A stretch of 64,000 nt of DNA from positions 16,502-80,501 of the forward strand of contig CAIVGN010000075.1 in NCBI GenBank assembly GCA_903905455.1, in the 5' to 3' direction. A program made the translations under genes and the position numbers. This document shows, piece by piece, positions 45,693 through 57,167 of this stretch (position 1 is its first letter; the number at the start of each line of letters is the position of its first letter). This DNA comes from an uncultured Archangium sp. Lineage in GTDB: Bacteria; Myxococcota; Myxococcia; Myxococcales; Myxococcaceae. The notes under the pieces are model-generated. The model was not told the DNA's origin. It saw only the letters and a program-made list of their open reading frames with translations, and did no database searches.

Positions 45693-46415
45693 GTGAACCT
45701 GCTGTTGCTGCGTCAGGAAGAGCTCGATCCCGAAGGCGTGGTGCGGCTCACGGGCCGTCGCCTCGAACACGCGCGCGAGGTCCTGCGCGTGCAACAGGGC
45801 CAGGCGCTGCGCGTGGGCGTGCTCGGAGGCCTGATGGGGACCGGCGAGGTGCTCTCGGAAGATCGCGAGGCGCTGGTACTCAAGGTGAGCGTCACCCTGC
45901 CCCCGCCCCCGCGCGCCGGGGTGTCCCTGGTGCTCGCCGTGCCGAGGCCCAAGCAGCTCAAGCGCGTCATCCCCGCGGTGGCCTCGCTGGGCGTCGATCG
46001 CGTGGTGCTGGTCAACGCGGCGCGCGTGGAGAAGAGCTACTTCGACTCCAAGGTGCTGGCCCAGGAGTTCCTCGACGGGCTCATCGAGCTGGGCCTGGAG
46101 CAGGCCTGCGACACGGTGCGGCCCACGCTGGAGATCCGCCAGCGGCTCAAGCCCTTCATCGAAGACGAGCTGTCCACCTGGGCCCCGGCCGACGCCCTGC
46201 GCCAGGTCCCCCACCCGCACACCGCGACCCCGCTGCGGCCGGTGCCCGCGAGCACCCACGTGGTCCTCGCCATCGGCCCCGACGGAGGCTGGGTGCCCTT
46301 CGAGATCGAGCTCTTCGTGAAGCACGGGTTTCAGCCGGTTTCCCTCGGGCCCCGGGTCTTGAGGGGGGAAGTCGCGGTGCCCGCCGTGCTCGGGGCCGTG
46401 CGCGCTGGCACCTGA
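45693..46415 (+). CDS. rsmE: 16S rRNA (uracil(1498)-N3)-methyltransferase
   Basis: A 240-residue SPOUT methyltransferase. The N-terminal PUA-like domain (RLTGRRLEHAREVLRV) precedes the knotted domain with VLAVPRPKQLKRVI, IGPDGGW and the SAM-site motif LGPRVLRGEVAVPA near the end; this last form replaces the usual LGxRILRxETA. It methylates N3 of U1498 in 16S rRNA. GTG 45693 (NLLLLRQEE) is preferred over another GTG nine bases earlier because the AGGGTGG ribosome site then lies at proper distance. It is read away from the DTW gene and 20 bases before the M24 peptidase gene on the same strand. Confidence 0.92.
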   Translation: MNLLLLRQEELDPEGVVRLTGRRLEHAREVLRVQQGQALRVGVLGGLMGTGEVLSEDREALVLKVSVTLPPPPRAGVSLVLAVPRPKQLKRVIPAVASLGVDRVVLVNAARVEKSYFDSKVLAQEFLDGLIELGLEQACDTVRPTLEIRQRLKPFIEDELSTWAPADALRQVPHPHTATPLRPVPASTHVVLAIGPDGGWVPFEIELFVKHGFQPVSLGPRVLRGEVAVPAVLGAVRAGT

Positions 46416-46435
46416 CGCGGTATCAACGCGGGGCC

Positions 46436-47878
46436 ATGACGTTCCTCAAAGAGCTGCCCAAGAAGAAGCAGGACCCGGTCAACCCGCCCGCCCTGCTGGA
46501 GTTCATGATGAAGGACTGGAAGCCCCAGTCCGCCGCGCTGCCCAAGGTGCACCGCCACGCGAAGAACTTCCGCGCCCGGCGCGACGCGCTCTCGGCCCTC
46601 TTCCCCGGCGACGTGCTGGTCATCCCCACCGGCCACGAGCAGGTGCGCGCCAACGACACCCACTTCCGCTTTCGCGCCGGCAGCGACTTCTTCTGGCTGA
46701 CCGGCAACCTCGAGCCGGACTGCGTGCTGGTGATGGTGCCCGGCGCCCGGGGCGGCCACGACGCGCACCTCTTCGTCGAGCCCAACCCCGGCCGCACCAA
46801 CGAGACCTTCTTCACCGATCGCCACAAGGGCGAGCTGTGGGTCGGCCCGCGCTTCGGCGTGGTGCAGAGCTGCGCGCACTTCGACGTCGAGTTCGCCCAC
46901 GGCCTGCCCGACCTCGCGAAGTTCCTCGAGAAGTACCCCCTGTGCCGCGTGCTGCGAGGCCTCTCTCCCGCGGTCGACACGCTGCGCAGCCCCGCCCACG
47001 AGCGCCCCGAAGACAAGGAACTGGCCATCGGCCTCGGGGAGCTGCGCCTCATCAAGGACTCGCTCGAGGTCACGGAGTTGAAGAAGGTCGTCGACGCCAC
47101 CCGGCGGGGCTTCGAGGACGTCATCCGCGCCCTGGGCACCGCGAAGAGCGAGCGGGAGGTCGAGGGCCTCTTCGGCCTGCGCGCGCGCGTCGAGGGCAAC
47201 GACGTCGGCTACGGCACCATCGCCGCCTCGGGCGCCCACGCCTGCATCCTCCACTGGACGAACAACGACGGCGCGCTGAAGAAGAAGGACCTGCTGCTGC
47301 TCGACGCCGGGGTGGAAGGGCTCGCGCTGTACACGGCCGACATCACGCGCACCCTGCCCATCGGCGGGAAGTTCTCGAAGGAACAGCGCGAGATCTACGA
47401 GCTGGTGTGGGCTGCCCAGCAGGCTGCCTTCGGGGCGGTGAAGCCGGGCAACGACTTCATGGAGCCCAACCGGCGCGCCATGCGGGTGCTCGCCGAGGGC
47501 CTGGTGAAGCTGGGCATCTTGAAGGTGCCCGTGGACGAGGCGCTCGCCGACGAGAAGCAGTTCTACAAGCGCTACTCGCTCCACAACGTCAGCCACATGC
47601 TCGGCCTCGACGTGCACGACTGCGCCAAGGCCCGCATGGAGGTCTACCGCTACGGCCCCCTGAAGGCCGGCATGGTGCTCACCGTCGAGCCCGGCCTCTA
47701 CTTCCAGGAAGACGATCTCACCGTGCCGAAGAAGTACCGCGGCATCGGCGTGCGCATCGAAGACGACCTGCTGGTCACCGCGAAGGGCTTTGCGAACCTC
47801 TCGAAGGCCATCCCCTCCGAGGCCGGCGCCGTGGAGAAGTGGATGAAGTCAGTCCGTCTCGCTGACCGTCGAAGGTGA
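46436..47878 (+). CDS. Xaa-Pro aminopeptidase (M24B/PepP type)
   Basis: A 480-residue enzyme with the N-terminal creatinase-like domain (HRHAKNFRARRDAL, FRFRAGSDFFWLTG) and a C-terminal pita-bread catalytic domain. The five metal ligands are present: Asp in LLDAGVE, Asp in TADITRT, His in SHMLGLDVHD, Glu in TVEPGLYF, and Glu in RIEDDLLV. It cleaves the residue before proline from peptides and needs two divalent metals, usually manganese. No signal peptide, so cytoplasmic. The 3' end overlaps the convergent DUF2914 gene by 30 bases. Confidence 0.93.
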   Translation: MTFLKELPKKKQDPVNPPALLEFMMKDWKPQSAALPKVHRHAKNFRARRDALSALFPGDVLVIPTGHEQVRANDTHFRFRAGSDFFWLTGNLEPDCVLVMVPGARGGHDAHLFVEPNPGRTNETFFTDRHKGELWVGPRFGVVQSCAHFDVEFAHGLPDLAKFLEKYPLCRVLRGLSPAVDTLRSPAHERPEDKELAIGLGELRLIKDSLEVTELKKVVDATRRGFEDVIRALGTAKSEREVEGLFGLRARVEGNDVGYGTIAASGAHACILHWTNNDGALKKKDLLLLDAGVEGLALYTADITRTLPIGGKFSKEQREIYELVWAAQQAAFGAVKPGNDFMEPNRRAMRVLAEGLVKLGILKVPVDEALADEKQFYKRYSLHNVSHMLGLDVHDCAKARMEVYRYGPLKAGMVLTVEPGLYFQEDDLTVPKKYRGIGVRIEDDLLVTAKGFANLSKAIPSEAGAVEKWMKSVRLADRRR

Positions 47879-48958
47879 CTCGCCTTCCACGAAGGTGAAG
47901 GTCTTCCGGCCGATCTCGCGATCATCCATGGTCAGGACGCGCACGCGGTAGGTGCCCGGCTTGCCCATGGTGGAATACGCGAAGGTGCGAAAGCCCTCTT
48001 CGTTGCCGCCCGAGAGCGTCGTGGCGTATGGGCTGCCCCGCTGCGTCCAGCCCTTGTCGGGGTCGTCGTAGTCCCAGGCGAAGCGCACCTGGTCGTGGAA
48101 CCGGGTGGGCGCGAAGACGCGGACGAAGGCGTAGGCCTTCGACCCGCCCTGCGAGACGAAGGTGTCGTCTTGCTGGCGCCAGAACTCGAGCTTCGAGGCG
48201 GGCTGGTAGGCCAGCTCGTAGTGCCGGTGCCCCTGCTCGTCCTTCACCGGGGTGACCGCGGTGTAGATGCCGATGTGCTTGAGCGAGAGCGGCACGGGGG
48301 GAATCGCGTTGAGCACGTAGAGCGTCAGCAGCGTGCCCTGCATGATCAACCCCGGCAGCACCGCCCGGCGAAAGGTCCAGTGGGGGTCGCGGTTGAAGTA
48401 CGTGAAGACCTTCCACAAGCCGAAGGTCGCCGCGCTCCCCAGCACCACCGAGACGAAGTACTGCCACGAATCGAGGTGGCCCCAGATCACCGGCAGCAGG
48501 TACGCGAGGAAGCTGGTCACCGCGAACGAGAGCAGCAGCACCCGCACCACCGGCCCCTGCGCGCGGAACCGCGGCAGCTCGTTGGCCACGATGATCACCG
48601 AGAGCCCCACCAGGAACAGGAAGGCGAGCACCCCCGACGACGCGCGGAAATAGAACACCATGAAGGCGTTCAGCAGCGTGCCCAGGAAGAAGTGCATCAC
48701 CCACAGCCGGTAGCCGGCGATCTTCCCCAGCAACCCCTCGGGCTCCTTGCCGGCCACGTGCAGCCGGTGGTCCCAGAAGATGAGGCCCGCCGAGAGCACC
48801 AGGTACGTGCCCTGGTGAATCAGCAGCGGCGTGCTGTCGATGCGGTGGAGCAGCACCACGTCGAAGAGGAAGCCCGCGAAGAAGAAGGCCACCTCGAAGG
48901 CGATGTGGTTCTTCTCCTTGAAGGCCTTGAACCGGGCGCCGAGGCCGTCTTCGGCCAC
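47849..48958 (-). CDS. DUF2914 polytopic membrane protein
   Basis: A 369-residue protein with roughly six transmembrane helices over residues 15-215. The C-terminal soluble domain (about 255-360) matches DUF2914: beta strands with FVRVFAPTRFHDQVRFAWDYD and the closing GTYRVRVLTMDDREIGRKTF. The family often acts next to c-type cytochrome or signalling genes, but no function is known. It starts three bases upstream of the glutaredoxin gene's stop on the same strand, so it belongs to the same transcript as BolA-Grx. Confidence 0.85.
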   Translation of the reverse strand: MAEDGLGARFKAFKEKNHIAFEVAFFFAGFLFDVVLLHRIDSTPLLIHQGTYLVLSAGLIFWDHRLHVAGKEPEGLLGKIAGYRLWVMHFFLGTLLNAFMVFYFRASSGVLAFLFLVGLSVIIVANELPRFRAQGPVVRVLLLSFAVTSFLAYLLPVIWGHLDSWQYFVSVVLGSAATFGLWKVFTYFNRDPHWTFRRAVLPGLIMQGTLLTLYVLNAIPPVPLSLKHIGIYTAVTPVKDEQGHRHYELAYQPASKLEFWRQQDDTFVSQGGSKAYAFVRVFAPTRFHDQVRFAWDYDDPDKGWTQRGSPYATTLSGGNEEGFRTFAYSTMGKPGTYRVRVLTMDDREIGRKTFTFVEGESPSTVSETD

Positions 48959-48961
48959 GAC

Positions 48962-49285
48962 TCAGCTGCCCTTGATGAGGGCCTCGAGTTCGCCACGCGA
49001 GGCGAGCTCGTTGACGATGTCGCTGCCGCCGATGAACTGCCCGCGGATGTAGATCTGCGGAATCGTCGGCCAGTTCGAGTACGCCTTGATGCCCTCGCGC
49101 ACCTCGGGGTCGGTGAGCACGTCGATGCTGTGCACCGGCCCGAAGGGCTTGAGCAGCTCCAGCGCGCGGGCCGAGAAGCCGCAGCGGGGGAAGAGCTGGT
49201 TGCCCTTCATGAAGAGCACCACCGGGTGATCCTTGATCTCGGTGTCGAAGCGGGTCTTCAGGGCGTCGCTGATGGGGGTCGTCAT
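48962..49285 (-). CDS. grxD: Grx4-type monothiol glutaredoxin
   Basis: A 107-residue thioredoxin-fold protein with the CGFS monothiol active site in FPRCGFSARAL and the glutathione-site WPTIPQIYI and GGSDIV motifs. Proteins of this class bind a bridging [2Fe-2S] cluster with glutathione and hand it to apoproteins or to BolA. The start overlaps the stop of the BolA gene (ATGA), so both are made together, matching their known complex. ATG 49285 is the only sensible start. Confidence 0.93.
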   Translation of the reverse strand: MTTPISDALKTRFDTEIKDHPVVLFMKGNQLFPRCGFSARALELLKPFGPVHSIDVLTDPEVREGIKAYSNWPTIPQIYIRGQFIGGSDIVNELASRGELEALIKGS

Positions 49286-49536
49286 GATTTCACCTTGGCC
49301 CACTGTTCGGGCGTGTACGTCTTGAGGGCCAGCGCGTGGAGCTCGCCGGTCGCCAGCACGTCTTTGAGGGGCGCGTACACGAGCTGGTGGGCGCGCACCA
49401 TCGGCAGCCCCACGAACTGGTCGCTCACCACGCGCGCCTGGAAATGATCGTTGGTGCCGGTGGTGTCGATCACCTCCACCTCGGCGCCAGGCAGCGCCGT
49501 CAACACCCGCTCGCGAATCCACTCTGGGGTCAGCAT
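49282..49536 (-). CDS. BolA-family protein
   Basis: An 84-residue BolA domain. The TGTNDHFQARVVSDQF and RAHQLVYAPLK segments carry the cluster-binding residues, including His in DHF and RAHQ. It pairs with monothiol glutaredoxin in iron-sulfur trafficking and regulation. The stop overlaps the grxD start. Upstream lies the YqgE gene at a distance of four bases, so all three are probably in one transcript with the DUF2914 gene. Confidence 0.92.
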   Translation of the reverse strand: MLTPEWIRERVLTALPGAEVEVIDTTGTNDHFQARVVSDQFVGLPMVRAHQLVYAPLKDVLATGELHALALKTYTPEQWAKVKS

Positions 49537-49540
49537 CGTT

Positions 49541-50086
49541 TCAGTTCACTCCACCGGAAGGCATGACCCAGGCTGGGTCGAGGCCCATGCTCTTAATCAC
49601 GAGATCCCAGATCTGCCTCGGTTCATCGTGCAGCACCAACGATCTCTCGGCCTCGGTGAACAGCCAGCTGCCCTCCTTCAGCTCGCTCTCGAGCTGACCT
49701 GCGCCCCAGCCCGAATAGCCGAGGAAGAAGCGCAGGTTCGACGTCTCGTCGCGCAAGAGCGGCTCCAGCGCGTCGCTCGTCAGGGAGAGGAACAGCCCGG
49801 GGAGGATCTCGTTCTTCTCCTCCACGGACGCCGAGTCGTGCAGCACGAAGCCGCGGTACGGCTCGACAGGGCCGCCCTGGAACAGCGACGCGTCCCTGCG
49901 GGAGCGGGCGATCTCCAGCTCCTGGCTCTTGCCCAGCTCGCGAAAGGTCAGGGGCGCGGGGCGGTTGATCACGAGGCCCATCGAGCCCTCGTTGGTGTGC
50001 TCGAGCATCAGCACCACCGCCTGGTTGAAGTTGGAATCCGCCAACTGCGGTGTGGCAATCAGAAACCCGGGGGCGAGCGACTTCAC
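49541..50086 (-). CDS. YqgE/AlgH family protein (UPF0301)
   Basis: A 181-residue UPF0301 protein: LAPGFLIATPQLADSNFNQAVVLMLEH and GSMGLVINRP are the family signatures, and FFLGYSGWGAGQLESEL marks the second half. The function is unknown; one Pseudomonas homologue was named for alginate regulation. The GTG at 50086 (VKSLAPGF) fits family starts, although no clear ribosome site is seen; an in-frame start at 50134 would overlap the divergent oxidoreductase gene. It is first in the unit with bolA and grxD. Confidence 0.9.
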   Translation of the reverse strand: MKSLAPGFLIATPQLADSNFNQAVVLMLEHTNEGSMGLVINRPAPLTFRELGKSQELEIARSRRDASLFQGGPVEPYRGFVLHDSASVEEKNEILPGLFLSLTSDALEPLLRDETSNLRFFLGYSGWGAGQLESELKEGSWLFTEAERSLVLHDEPRQIWDLVIKSMGLDPAWVMPSGGVN

Positions 50087-50124
50087 GTCGTCATCATGAC
50101 GTGACTGTGCAAGGAGATCGACAC

Positions 50125-51147
50125 ATGCGCGCACTGGTGAACGTGAAGGCTGGCGGTCCCGAAGTCCTCGAAGTGCAGCAGCGCCCCGACCCCATGCCCC
50201 AGCCCGGCCAGGTGTTGGTGCGGGTCAAGCGCGCGGGGCTCAACTTCGCCGACATCTCCGCCCGCGTGGGGCTGTACCCCGATGCCCCGAAGTTCCCCAT
50301 GGTCATGGGCTACGAGGTCAGCGGCGTCATCGAGGCCCTGGGCAACGGGGTCACCACCTTCACCAAGGGTGATCGCGTGGTCTCCATGTGCCGCTTCGGG
50401 GGCCAGGCCGAGCTGGTGGCCATCCCCGCGGGCCAGGTGCGGAAGATCCGCGACGGGCTGAGCTTCGACGAGGCGGCCGCGATGCCGGTCAACGCGCTCA
50501 CCGCGTTCCACATGCTGCACTGGGTGGCGCCCATCCAGCCGAACATGACGGTGCTCATCCACATGGCCGCCGGCGGCGTGGGGCTGCTCGCCATCCAGCT
50601 GTGCCGGGCGATCCCCAACATCACCATCATCGGCACCTCGTCGGCGGCGAAGCACGAGTTCCTCAAGGCCGCGGGCGTGGATCACTGCATCGACTACCGC
50701 ACGAAGGACTACGCAGCCGAGGTGATGGCCCTCACCAAGGGGCGCGGGGTCGACCGCGTGATGGACGCGCTCGGCGGGCCTGACTGGGAGAAGGGCTACA
50801 ACCTGCTCAAGCCCGGCGGACACCTGCACTGCTTCGGCTGGGCGAACATGGTCAGCGGCGAGAAGCGCAGCCTCATTCGCGTGGTCAGCCAGTTCCTGCA
50901 GCTCAAGAAGTACAGCCCCATGGAGCTGATGGACAAGAACCGCGGCGTCTCGGGCACCAACATGGGCCACCTCTGGGACGAGATGGAGCTCATGGCCCAC
51001 CACCTCGACAAGGTGCTCGAGCTCAACGCGGCCGGCAAGCTCACGGCCCACGTCGACAAGGTGTTCCCGCTGGAGAAGGCCGGCGAGGCCCACTCGTACG
51101 TGCAGGCCCGCAAGAACATCGGCAAGGTCCTGCTGGCCTGCGACTGA
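50125..51147 (+). CDS. Zinc-independent MDR-family quinone oxidoreductase (VAT1-like)
   Basis: A 340-residue medium-chain dehydrogenase/reductase. The N-terminal catalytic GroES-like domain has RAGLNFADISARVGLYP and GYEVSGVIE without the zinc ligands of alcohol dehydrogenases. The NADPH-binding Rossmann motif AAGGVGLLAIQL is at about residue 150. The family reduces quinones and conjugated carbonyls; the NFADI.AR..LYP form is shared with vertebrate VAT-1. ATG 50125 has AAGGAG eight bases upstream. It is transcribed divergently from yqgE and convergently with the DsbA-like gene, three bases apart. Confidence 0.9.
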   Translation: MRALVNVKAGGPEVLEVQQRPDPMPQPGQVLVRVKRAGLNFADISARVGLYPDAPKFPMVMGYEVSGVIEALGNGVTTFTKGDRVVSMCRFGGQAELVAIPAGQVRKIRDGLSFDEAAAMPVNALTAFHMLHWVAPIQPNMTVLIHMAAGGVGLLAIQLCRAIPNITIIGTSSAAKHEFLKAAGVDHCIDYRTKDYAAEVMALTKGRGVDRVMDALGGPDWEKGYNLLKPGGHLHCFGWANMVSGEKRSLIRVVSQFLQLKKYSPMELMDKNRGVSGTNMGHLWDEMELMAHHLDKVLELNAAGKLTAHVDKVFPLEKAGEAHSYVQARKNIGKVLLACD

Positions 51148-51149
51148 AA

Positions 51150-52166
51150 CTACTCGCCGAGCCGCGCCAGCTCGGCGTCGATCAGCTTGGCGAAGGCCTC
51201 TTCGGGCTGTGCGCCGGAGAGCATGAAGCCGTTGACGAAGAACGCGGGGGTCCCGCTCACGCCGGCGGCCTGGCCCGCGGCGAGATCCCGCTTCACCACG
51301 GCGGTGCTGCGGCCCGACTCGAGGCAGCTGGCGAACTTCGCCTCGTCGACGCCGACCAACTTCGCCTGCATCTTCAGCGCGTCGAGCTCGATCTCCTGCG
51401 ACTCGAACAACGAGTCGTGCAGCTCCCAGAACTTGCCCTGCTCGTCGGCGCAGGCGGTGGCCTCCGCGGCCTGGGGCGCCTTGGGGTGGAACGAGAGCGG
51501 GTAGTGCTTGAAGACGATCCGCACCTTGTCCCCGTAGGTCTTGAGCACGCGCATCACGGTGTCGTGGGCCTTCGAGCAGTACGGGCACTCGAAGTCGGCG
51601 AACTCGACGATCACCACCTTGGCGTTCTTCCCGCCGCGCGTGGGCCCGGTGGCGTCGACGGTCTTGCGCGGCTTGACCGGCCCCTCGAGCACCACCGCGT
51701 AGCCGGCTTCCTTCTTGAGCCGGGTGAACACCTCGCGGGCGCGCTTGGCCCGCACCTCGCGCTGCACGGCCTGCTTGAGCTGGGGCTTCACGTCCTCGAA
51801 GGTGACCTCGGGAGGCAACCGCGCCCGGGCCTTCTCGAACAGCGCGCGCATCTCGGTCTCGCCGGGCTCGTCGCCGCCGGCCTCGACGTTCTTCGCCAGC
51901 CACTCGTCTTCGGACACGCCCGCGGCCTTCGCCTTGGCGCTGACCAGGGCCTCGATGGCGATGCGCTCGGCGGCCTCGGACCGCAGCTCGAAGATCTGCT
52001 CCTGGAGCTTGCCCAGCTCGTCGGCCACCTTGGCGTCGACCTCGCTGAGCCGGATGACCTTCTCTCCGTACTTCGCCACCACCGGAGTCGGGCCGTCGTC
52101 CCGCACCACCTGGGTGGTCGCGCACGCCGAGAACACCATCACCGCCGTCATCACCACGAAACGCAT
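51150..52166 (-). CDS. DsbA-type thioredoxin lipoprotein with SurA-like N-domain
   Basis: A 338-residue lipoprotein starting at ATG 52166, lipobox FSAC (Cys15). Residues 20-150 are helical and resemble the SurA/PpiD N-terminal chaperone region without a PPIase domain (VARYGEKVIRLSEVD-like opening, VAKYGEKVIRLSEVDAKV). The C-terminal half is a DsbA/DsbG-like thioredoxin fold with CPYC (Cys194, Cys197), cis-Pro loop SGTPAFFVNG, and HYPLSFHPKA. It probably oxidises or isomerises disulfides of exported proteins while holding them. It follows the small Cys-rich protein and lon on the same strand, with 13 bases between genes. Confidence 0.88.
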   Translation of the reverse strand: MRFVVMTAVMVFSACATTQVVRDDGPTPVVAKYGEKVIRLSEVDAKVADELGKLQEQIFELRSEAAERIAIEALVSAKAKAAGVSEDEWLAKNVEAGGDEPGETEMRALFEKARARLPPEVTFEDVKPQLKQAVQREVRAKRAREVFTRLKKEAGYAVVLEGPVKPRKTVDATGPTRGGKNAKVVIVEFADFECPYCSKAHDTVMRVLKTYGDKVRIVFKHYPLSFHPKAPQAAEATACADEQGKFWELHDSLFESQEIELDALKMQAKLVGVDEAKFASCLESGRSTAVVKRDLAAGQAAGVSGTPAFFVNGFMLSGAQPEEAFAKLIDAELARLGE

Positions 52167-52179
52167 CACGTTGACTCGC

Positions 52180-52511
52180 TCACTGCACCGCACGGTGCAT
52201 GCAGACCTTCACGCGGGCCAGCTCGGGCGCCTTGCCCTTTTCAGGCCCGAGGTGCCCCTGCTCTTCCACCCACGGCCGACAGTCCCACCCGTTGGGACAC
52301 GCGGCGTCTTCGGTACACAACTCACCGCACTGGCCGAAGGTGGCGAAGCCATCACCCTTCGGCACCACCACGCAGCGCTCGCTCGACTGGCAGTCGGTGT
52401 GGCTCAGGCACTGGGCCCGCGGCCGTGGGGCATCGGCACCCGACCGCGCGAAGTACCAGCTGAGCGCCAGCGAGACCCCCACGAGGGCGAAGATCAGCCC
52501 ACGGGGAAACT

Positions 52512-52515
<4 letters not shown>
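52180..52515 (-). CDS. Small membrane-anchored Cys-rich protein
   Basis: A 111-residue protein with an N-terminal hydrophobic segment ([18 protein letters not shown]) that can act as a signal anchor. An exported Cys-rich part follows, with [15 protein letters not shown] and [17 protein letters not shown], a spacing typical of myxobacterial surface proteins with several disulfides. The ATG overlaps the lon stop (ATGA), so it is co-translated with the protease. The DsbA-like gene just downstream could oxidise it. Function unknown. Confidence 0.75.
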
Positions 52516-54920
<2,405 letters not shown>

Positions 54921-54965
54921 GGCTGTGGCGGGTTGTAACGCCACGGCCGAGCGAAATCGAACTAA

Positions 54966-57098
54966 CTACCGGGGGGAATCGCCCGGGGAAACCAGCCGAC
55001 TCACCAGGAAGGCGACCTGGTCCGCCGAACTCTCGATGGCCTTGGCCACCTGGTCCGAGCCGCCATGGCCGGCGTTGGCCTCGATCCGCAGCCAGCTGAC
55101 CGATTCCGGGCTGGCGGATTGCACCCGGGCCACGAACTTCCGGGCGTGGAAGGGGTCGACCCGGTCGTCGTGATCGGCGCTCATCATCAGCAGCGCGGGG
55201 TACGCCTGGCCCGGCGCGACGTGCGCGTAGGGGGAATACGCCTCGAGCACGGCCAACTCCGCCGGCACCTCGGGGTCCCCGTACTCGGGGATCCACGTCT
55301 TGCCGGATCCGTAGAGGTGGTAACGCACCATGTCCAGCAGGGGCACGGCGCAGATGACCGCCCCGAACAGGTCGGGCCGCTGGGCCATGGCCACGCCCAC
55401 CAACAGGCCGCCGTTGCTCCCGCCGCGGATGCCGAGCTTCTTCGGGGTGGTCCACTTTTCACGGATGAGGAACTCGGCCGCGGCGTGGAAGTCGTCGAAG
55501 ACGTTCTGCTTCTTCGCGCCCTTCCCTGCGTCGTGCCACGCCTTGCCGTACTCGCCGCCGCCGCGGAGGTTGGGCATGGCGTACACCCCGCCCGCCTCGA
55601 GCCACGGGTAGATGAACGAAGTGAACGAGCTGCGCAGGCTGATGTCGAAGCCGCCGTAGCCGTAGAGCAGCGTGGGGTTCTGGCCGTCGAGCTTCACGTC
55701 CTTGCGGGCCACGATGAACATCGAGATCTGCGTGCCATCTTTCGACGGGTAGAAGACCTGGCGCACCTCGTACTTCGAGGGGTCCACCGGCACGTGCACG
55801 GTGCTGTAGACCTCCGACTTCCCGCTCTGGACGCTGGTGCGGAAGATCTGCGGCGGCATGGTGAGCGAGGAGAACGAATAGAAGGCCTCGTCTTCGTCTT
55901 CATCGCCCACGAGGTTCGAGGCGGTGCCCAGGCCGGGCAGCTCGACGTCGCGCAGCTTCTTGCCGTCGAGGCCGAAGAGCTCGACCACGCTGACCGCCTT
56001 CTTGAGCGACGCGATGGCGACGTGCCCACCGACGATCACCATCGACTCGCGCGCTGCGTCTTTGTCCTCGGGGATGAGCTCCTTCCAGTGCTTGCGCTCG
56101 AAGTGGTTGGGGTCGACCTCGAAGAGCCGCTTGTTGGGCGCGCCCTCGTCGGTGAAGACGTAGAGCTTCCCCTTCCACGAATCGACCGAGTACTTCGCGT
56201 CCTTCCCCGCGACGAGCAGCTGCCAGGTCGTGTCCTTGCCCACGCGCTTGAAGAAGACGTCGTTCTCGTTCCAGCCGCGCATGATGACGACGAAGAGGAA
56301 CTTGCCGTCGCGCGAGTTGCCGCCGCCGATGAAGGTCTTGGGGTCGCCGGTGCGGGGGTGGAGCACCTCGTCCTTCTCGGGGTCCTTGCCCAGCACGTGC
56401 TTGCGCACCTCGCAGTAGCCCGGGCGCTCGGACACGGGGATCGACGCGTCGAGCGACAGCCACTCGTAGATGAAGGACTTCGAGTCGGGCAGCCAGCTGG
56501 GGCTCGCGTACTTCGCGCCGGGGATCACATCGAGGGCGCTGCGGGTGCCGGTGTCCACGTCGAGCACGTAGAGCGTGGCCTCGTCGGCGGCGTTGGGCTT
56601 CTGGGCGAAGACCACCTTCTTGCCGTCCCAGCTGGGCACCCAGACGCCGAGCGAGACCGTGTTGTCCGTGCTCCAGGTGTTGGGGTCGAGCAGCACCTTC
56701 TCTTCGCCGGTGGCGCCCTGCTTCCAATAGACGACGGCCTTCTCCTTGTCCTTGTGGGTGCGGACGTAGAAGTACCGACCGCCGCGGCGGGTCGGCGCGC
56801 CCATGGAGTCGAGGTAGTAGAGCTCGCGGTAACGCCCCAGCAGCGCCTCTCGGGCGGGCAGCGCCTTGATGCGCTCGCGGGTGAAGGTGTCTTGCACCTT
56901 CATCCACGCCTGCACCTCGGGGGACTTCTCGTCTTCCAGCCAGCGGTACGGGTCACCGGCAATGGCGTCAGTGCGGGTCGAGGGGATCATGGGCTTGAGG
57001 GTCACCACGCCCGCATCGGGAACGACGATGGGGGCATCAGAGGTGACGAGCTGGGGCGCCGCGCAAGCGACGAAGAGGAACAGCGGAAGAATTCGCAT
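54966..57098 (-). CDS. Prolyl oligopeptidase (S9A) lipoprotein
   Basis: A 710-residue exported peptidase. The lipobox FVAC (about Cys12) makes it a lipoprotein. Residues ~50-420 form the seven-bladed propeller that limits access to small peptides ([15 protein letters not shown] is a start signature). The catalytic domain has the Ser elbow [10 protein letters not shown], Asp in SADHDDRV, and His in NAGHGG. It cuts peptides after proline. ATG 57098 uses GGGAG supplied by the dispersed repeat just upstream. It is placed between clpX and lon on the same strand. Confidence 0.92.
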   Translation of the reverse strand: MRILPLFLFVACAAPQLVTSDAPIVVPDAGVVTLKPMIPSTRTDAIAGDPYRWLEDEKSPEVQAWMKVQDTFTRERIKALPAREALLGRYRELYYLDSMGAPTRRGGRYFYVRTHKDKEKAVVYWKQGATGEEKVLLDPNTWSTDNTVSLGVWVPSWDGKKVVFAQKPNAADEATLYVLDVDTGTRSALDVIPGAKYASPSWLPDSKSFIYEWLSLDASIPVSERPGYCEVRKHVLGKDPEKDEVLHPRTGDPKTFIGGGNSRDGKFLFVVIMRGWNENDVFFKRVGKDTTWQLLVAGKDAKYSVDSWKGKLYVFTDEGAPNKRLFEVDPNHFERKHWKELIPEDKDAARESMVIVGGHVAIASLKKAVSVVELFGLDGKKLRDVELPGLGTASNLVGDEDEDEAFYSFSSLTMPPQIFRTSVQSGKSEVYSTVHVPVDPSKYEVRQVFYPSKDGTQISMFIVARKDVKLDGQNPTLLYGYGGFDISLRSSFTSFIYPWLEAGGVYAMPNLRGGGEYGKAWHDAGKGAKKQNVFDDFHAAAEFLIREKWTTPKKLGIRGGSNGGLLVGVAMAQRPDLFGAVICAVPLLDMVRYHLYGSGKTWIPEYGDPEVPAELAVLEAYSPYAHVAPGQAYPALLMMSADHDDRVDPFHARKFVARVQSASPESVSWLRIEANAGHGGSDQVAKAIESSADQVAFLVSRLVSPGDSPR

Positions 57099-57103
57099 AA
57101 TCA

Positions 57104-57151
57104 CTCCCTCGCCCTGCGTCAGCGGGGAGAGGGCCGGGGTGAGGGGCCGTT
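57104..57151 (+). repeat. Dispersed palindromic repeat, copy 3
   Basis: This copy is the same ~47-bp element as copies 1 and 2, with one base changed from copy 1 in the shared core. It fills the gap between the S9 peptidase start and the clpX stop and supplies the peptidase's ribosome site. Confidence 0.85.
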
Positions 57152-57167
57152 CACAGCTCGCCCGCCG

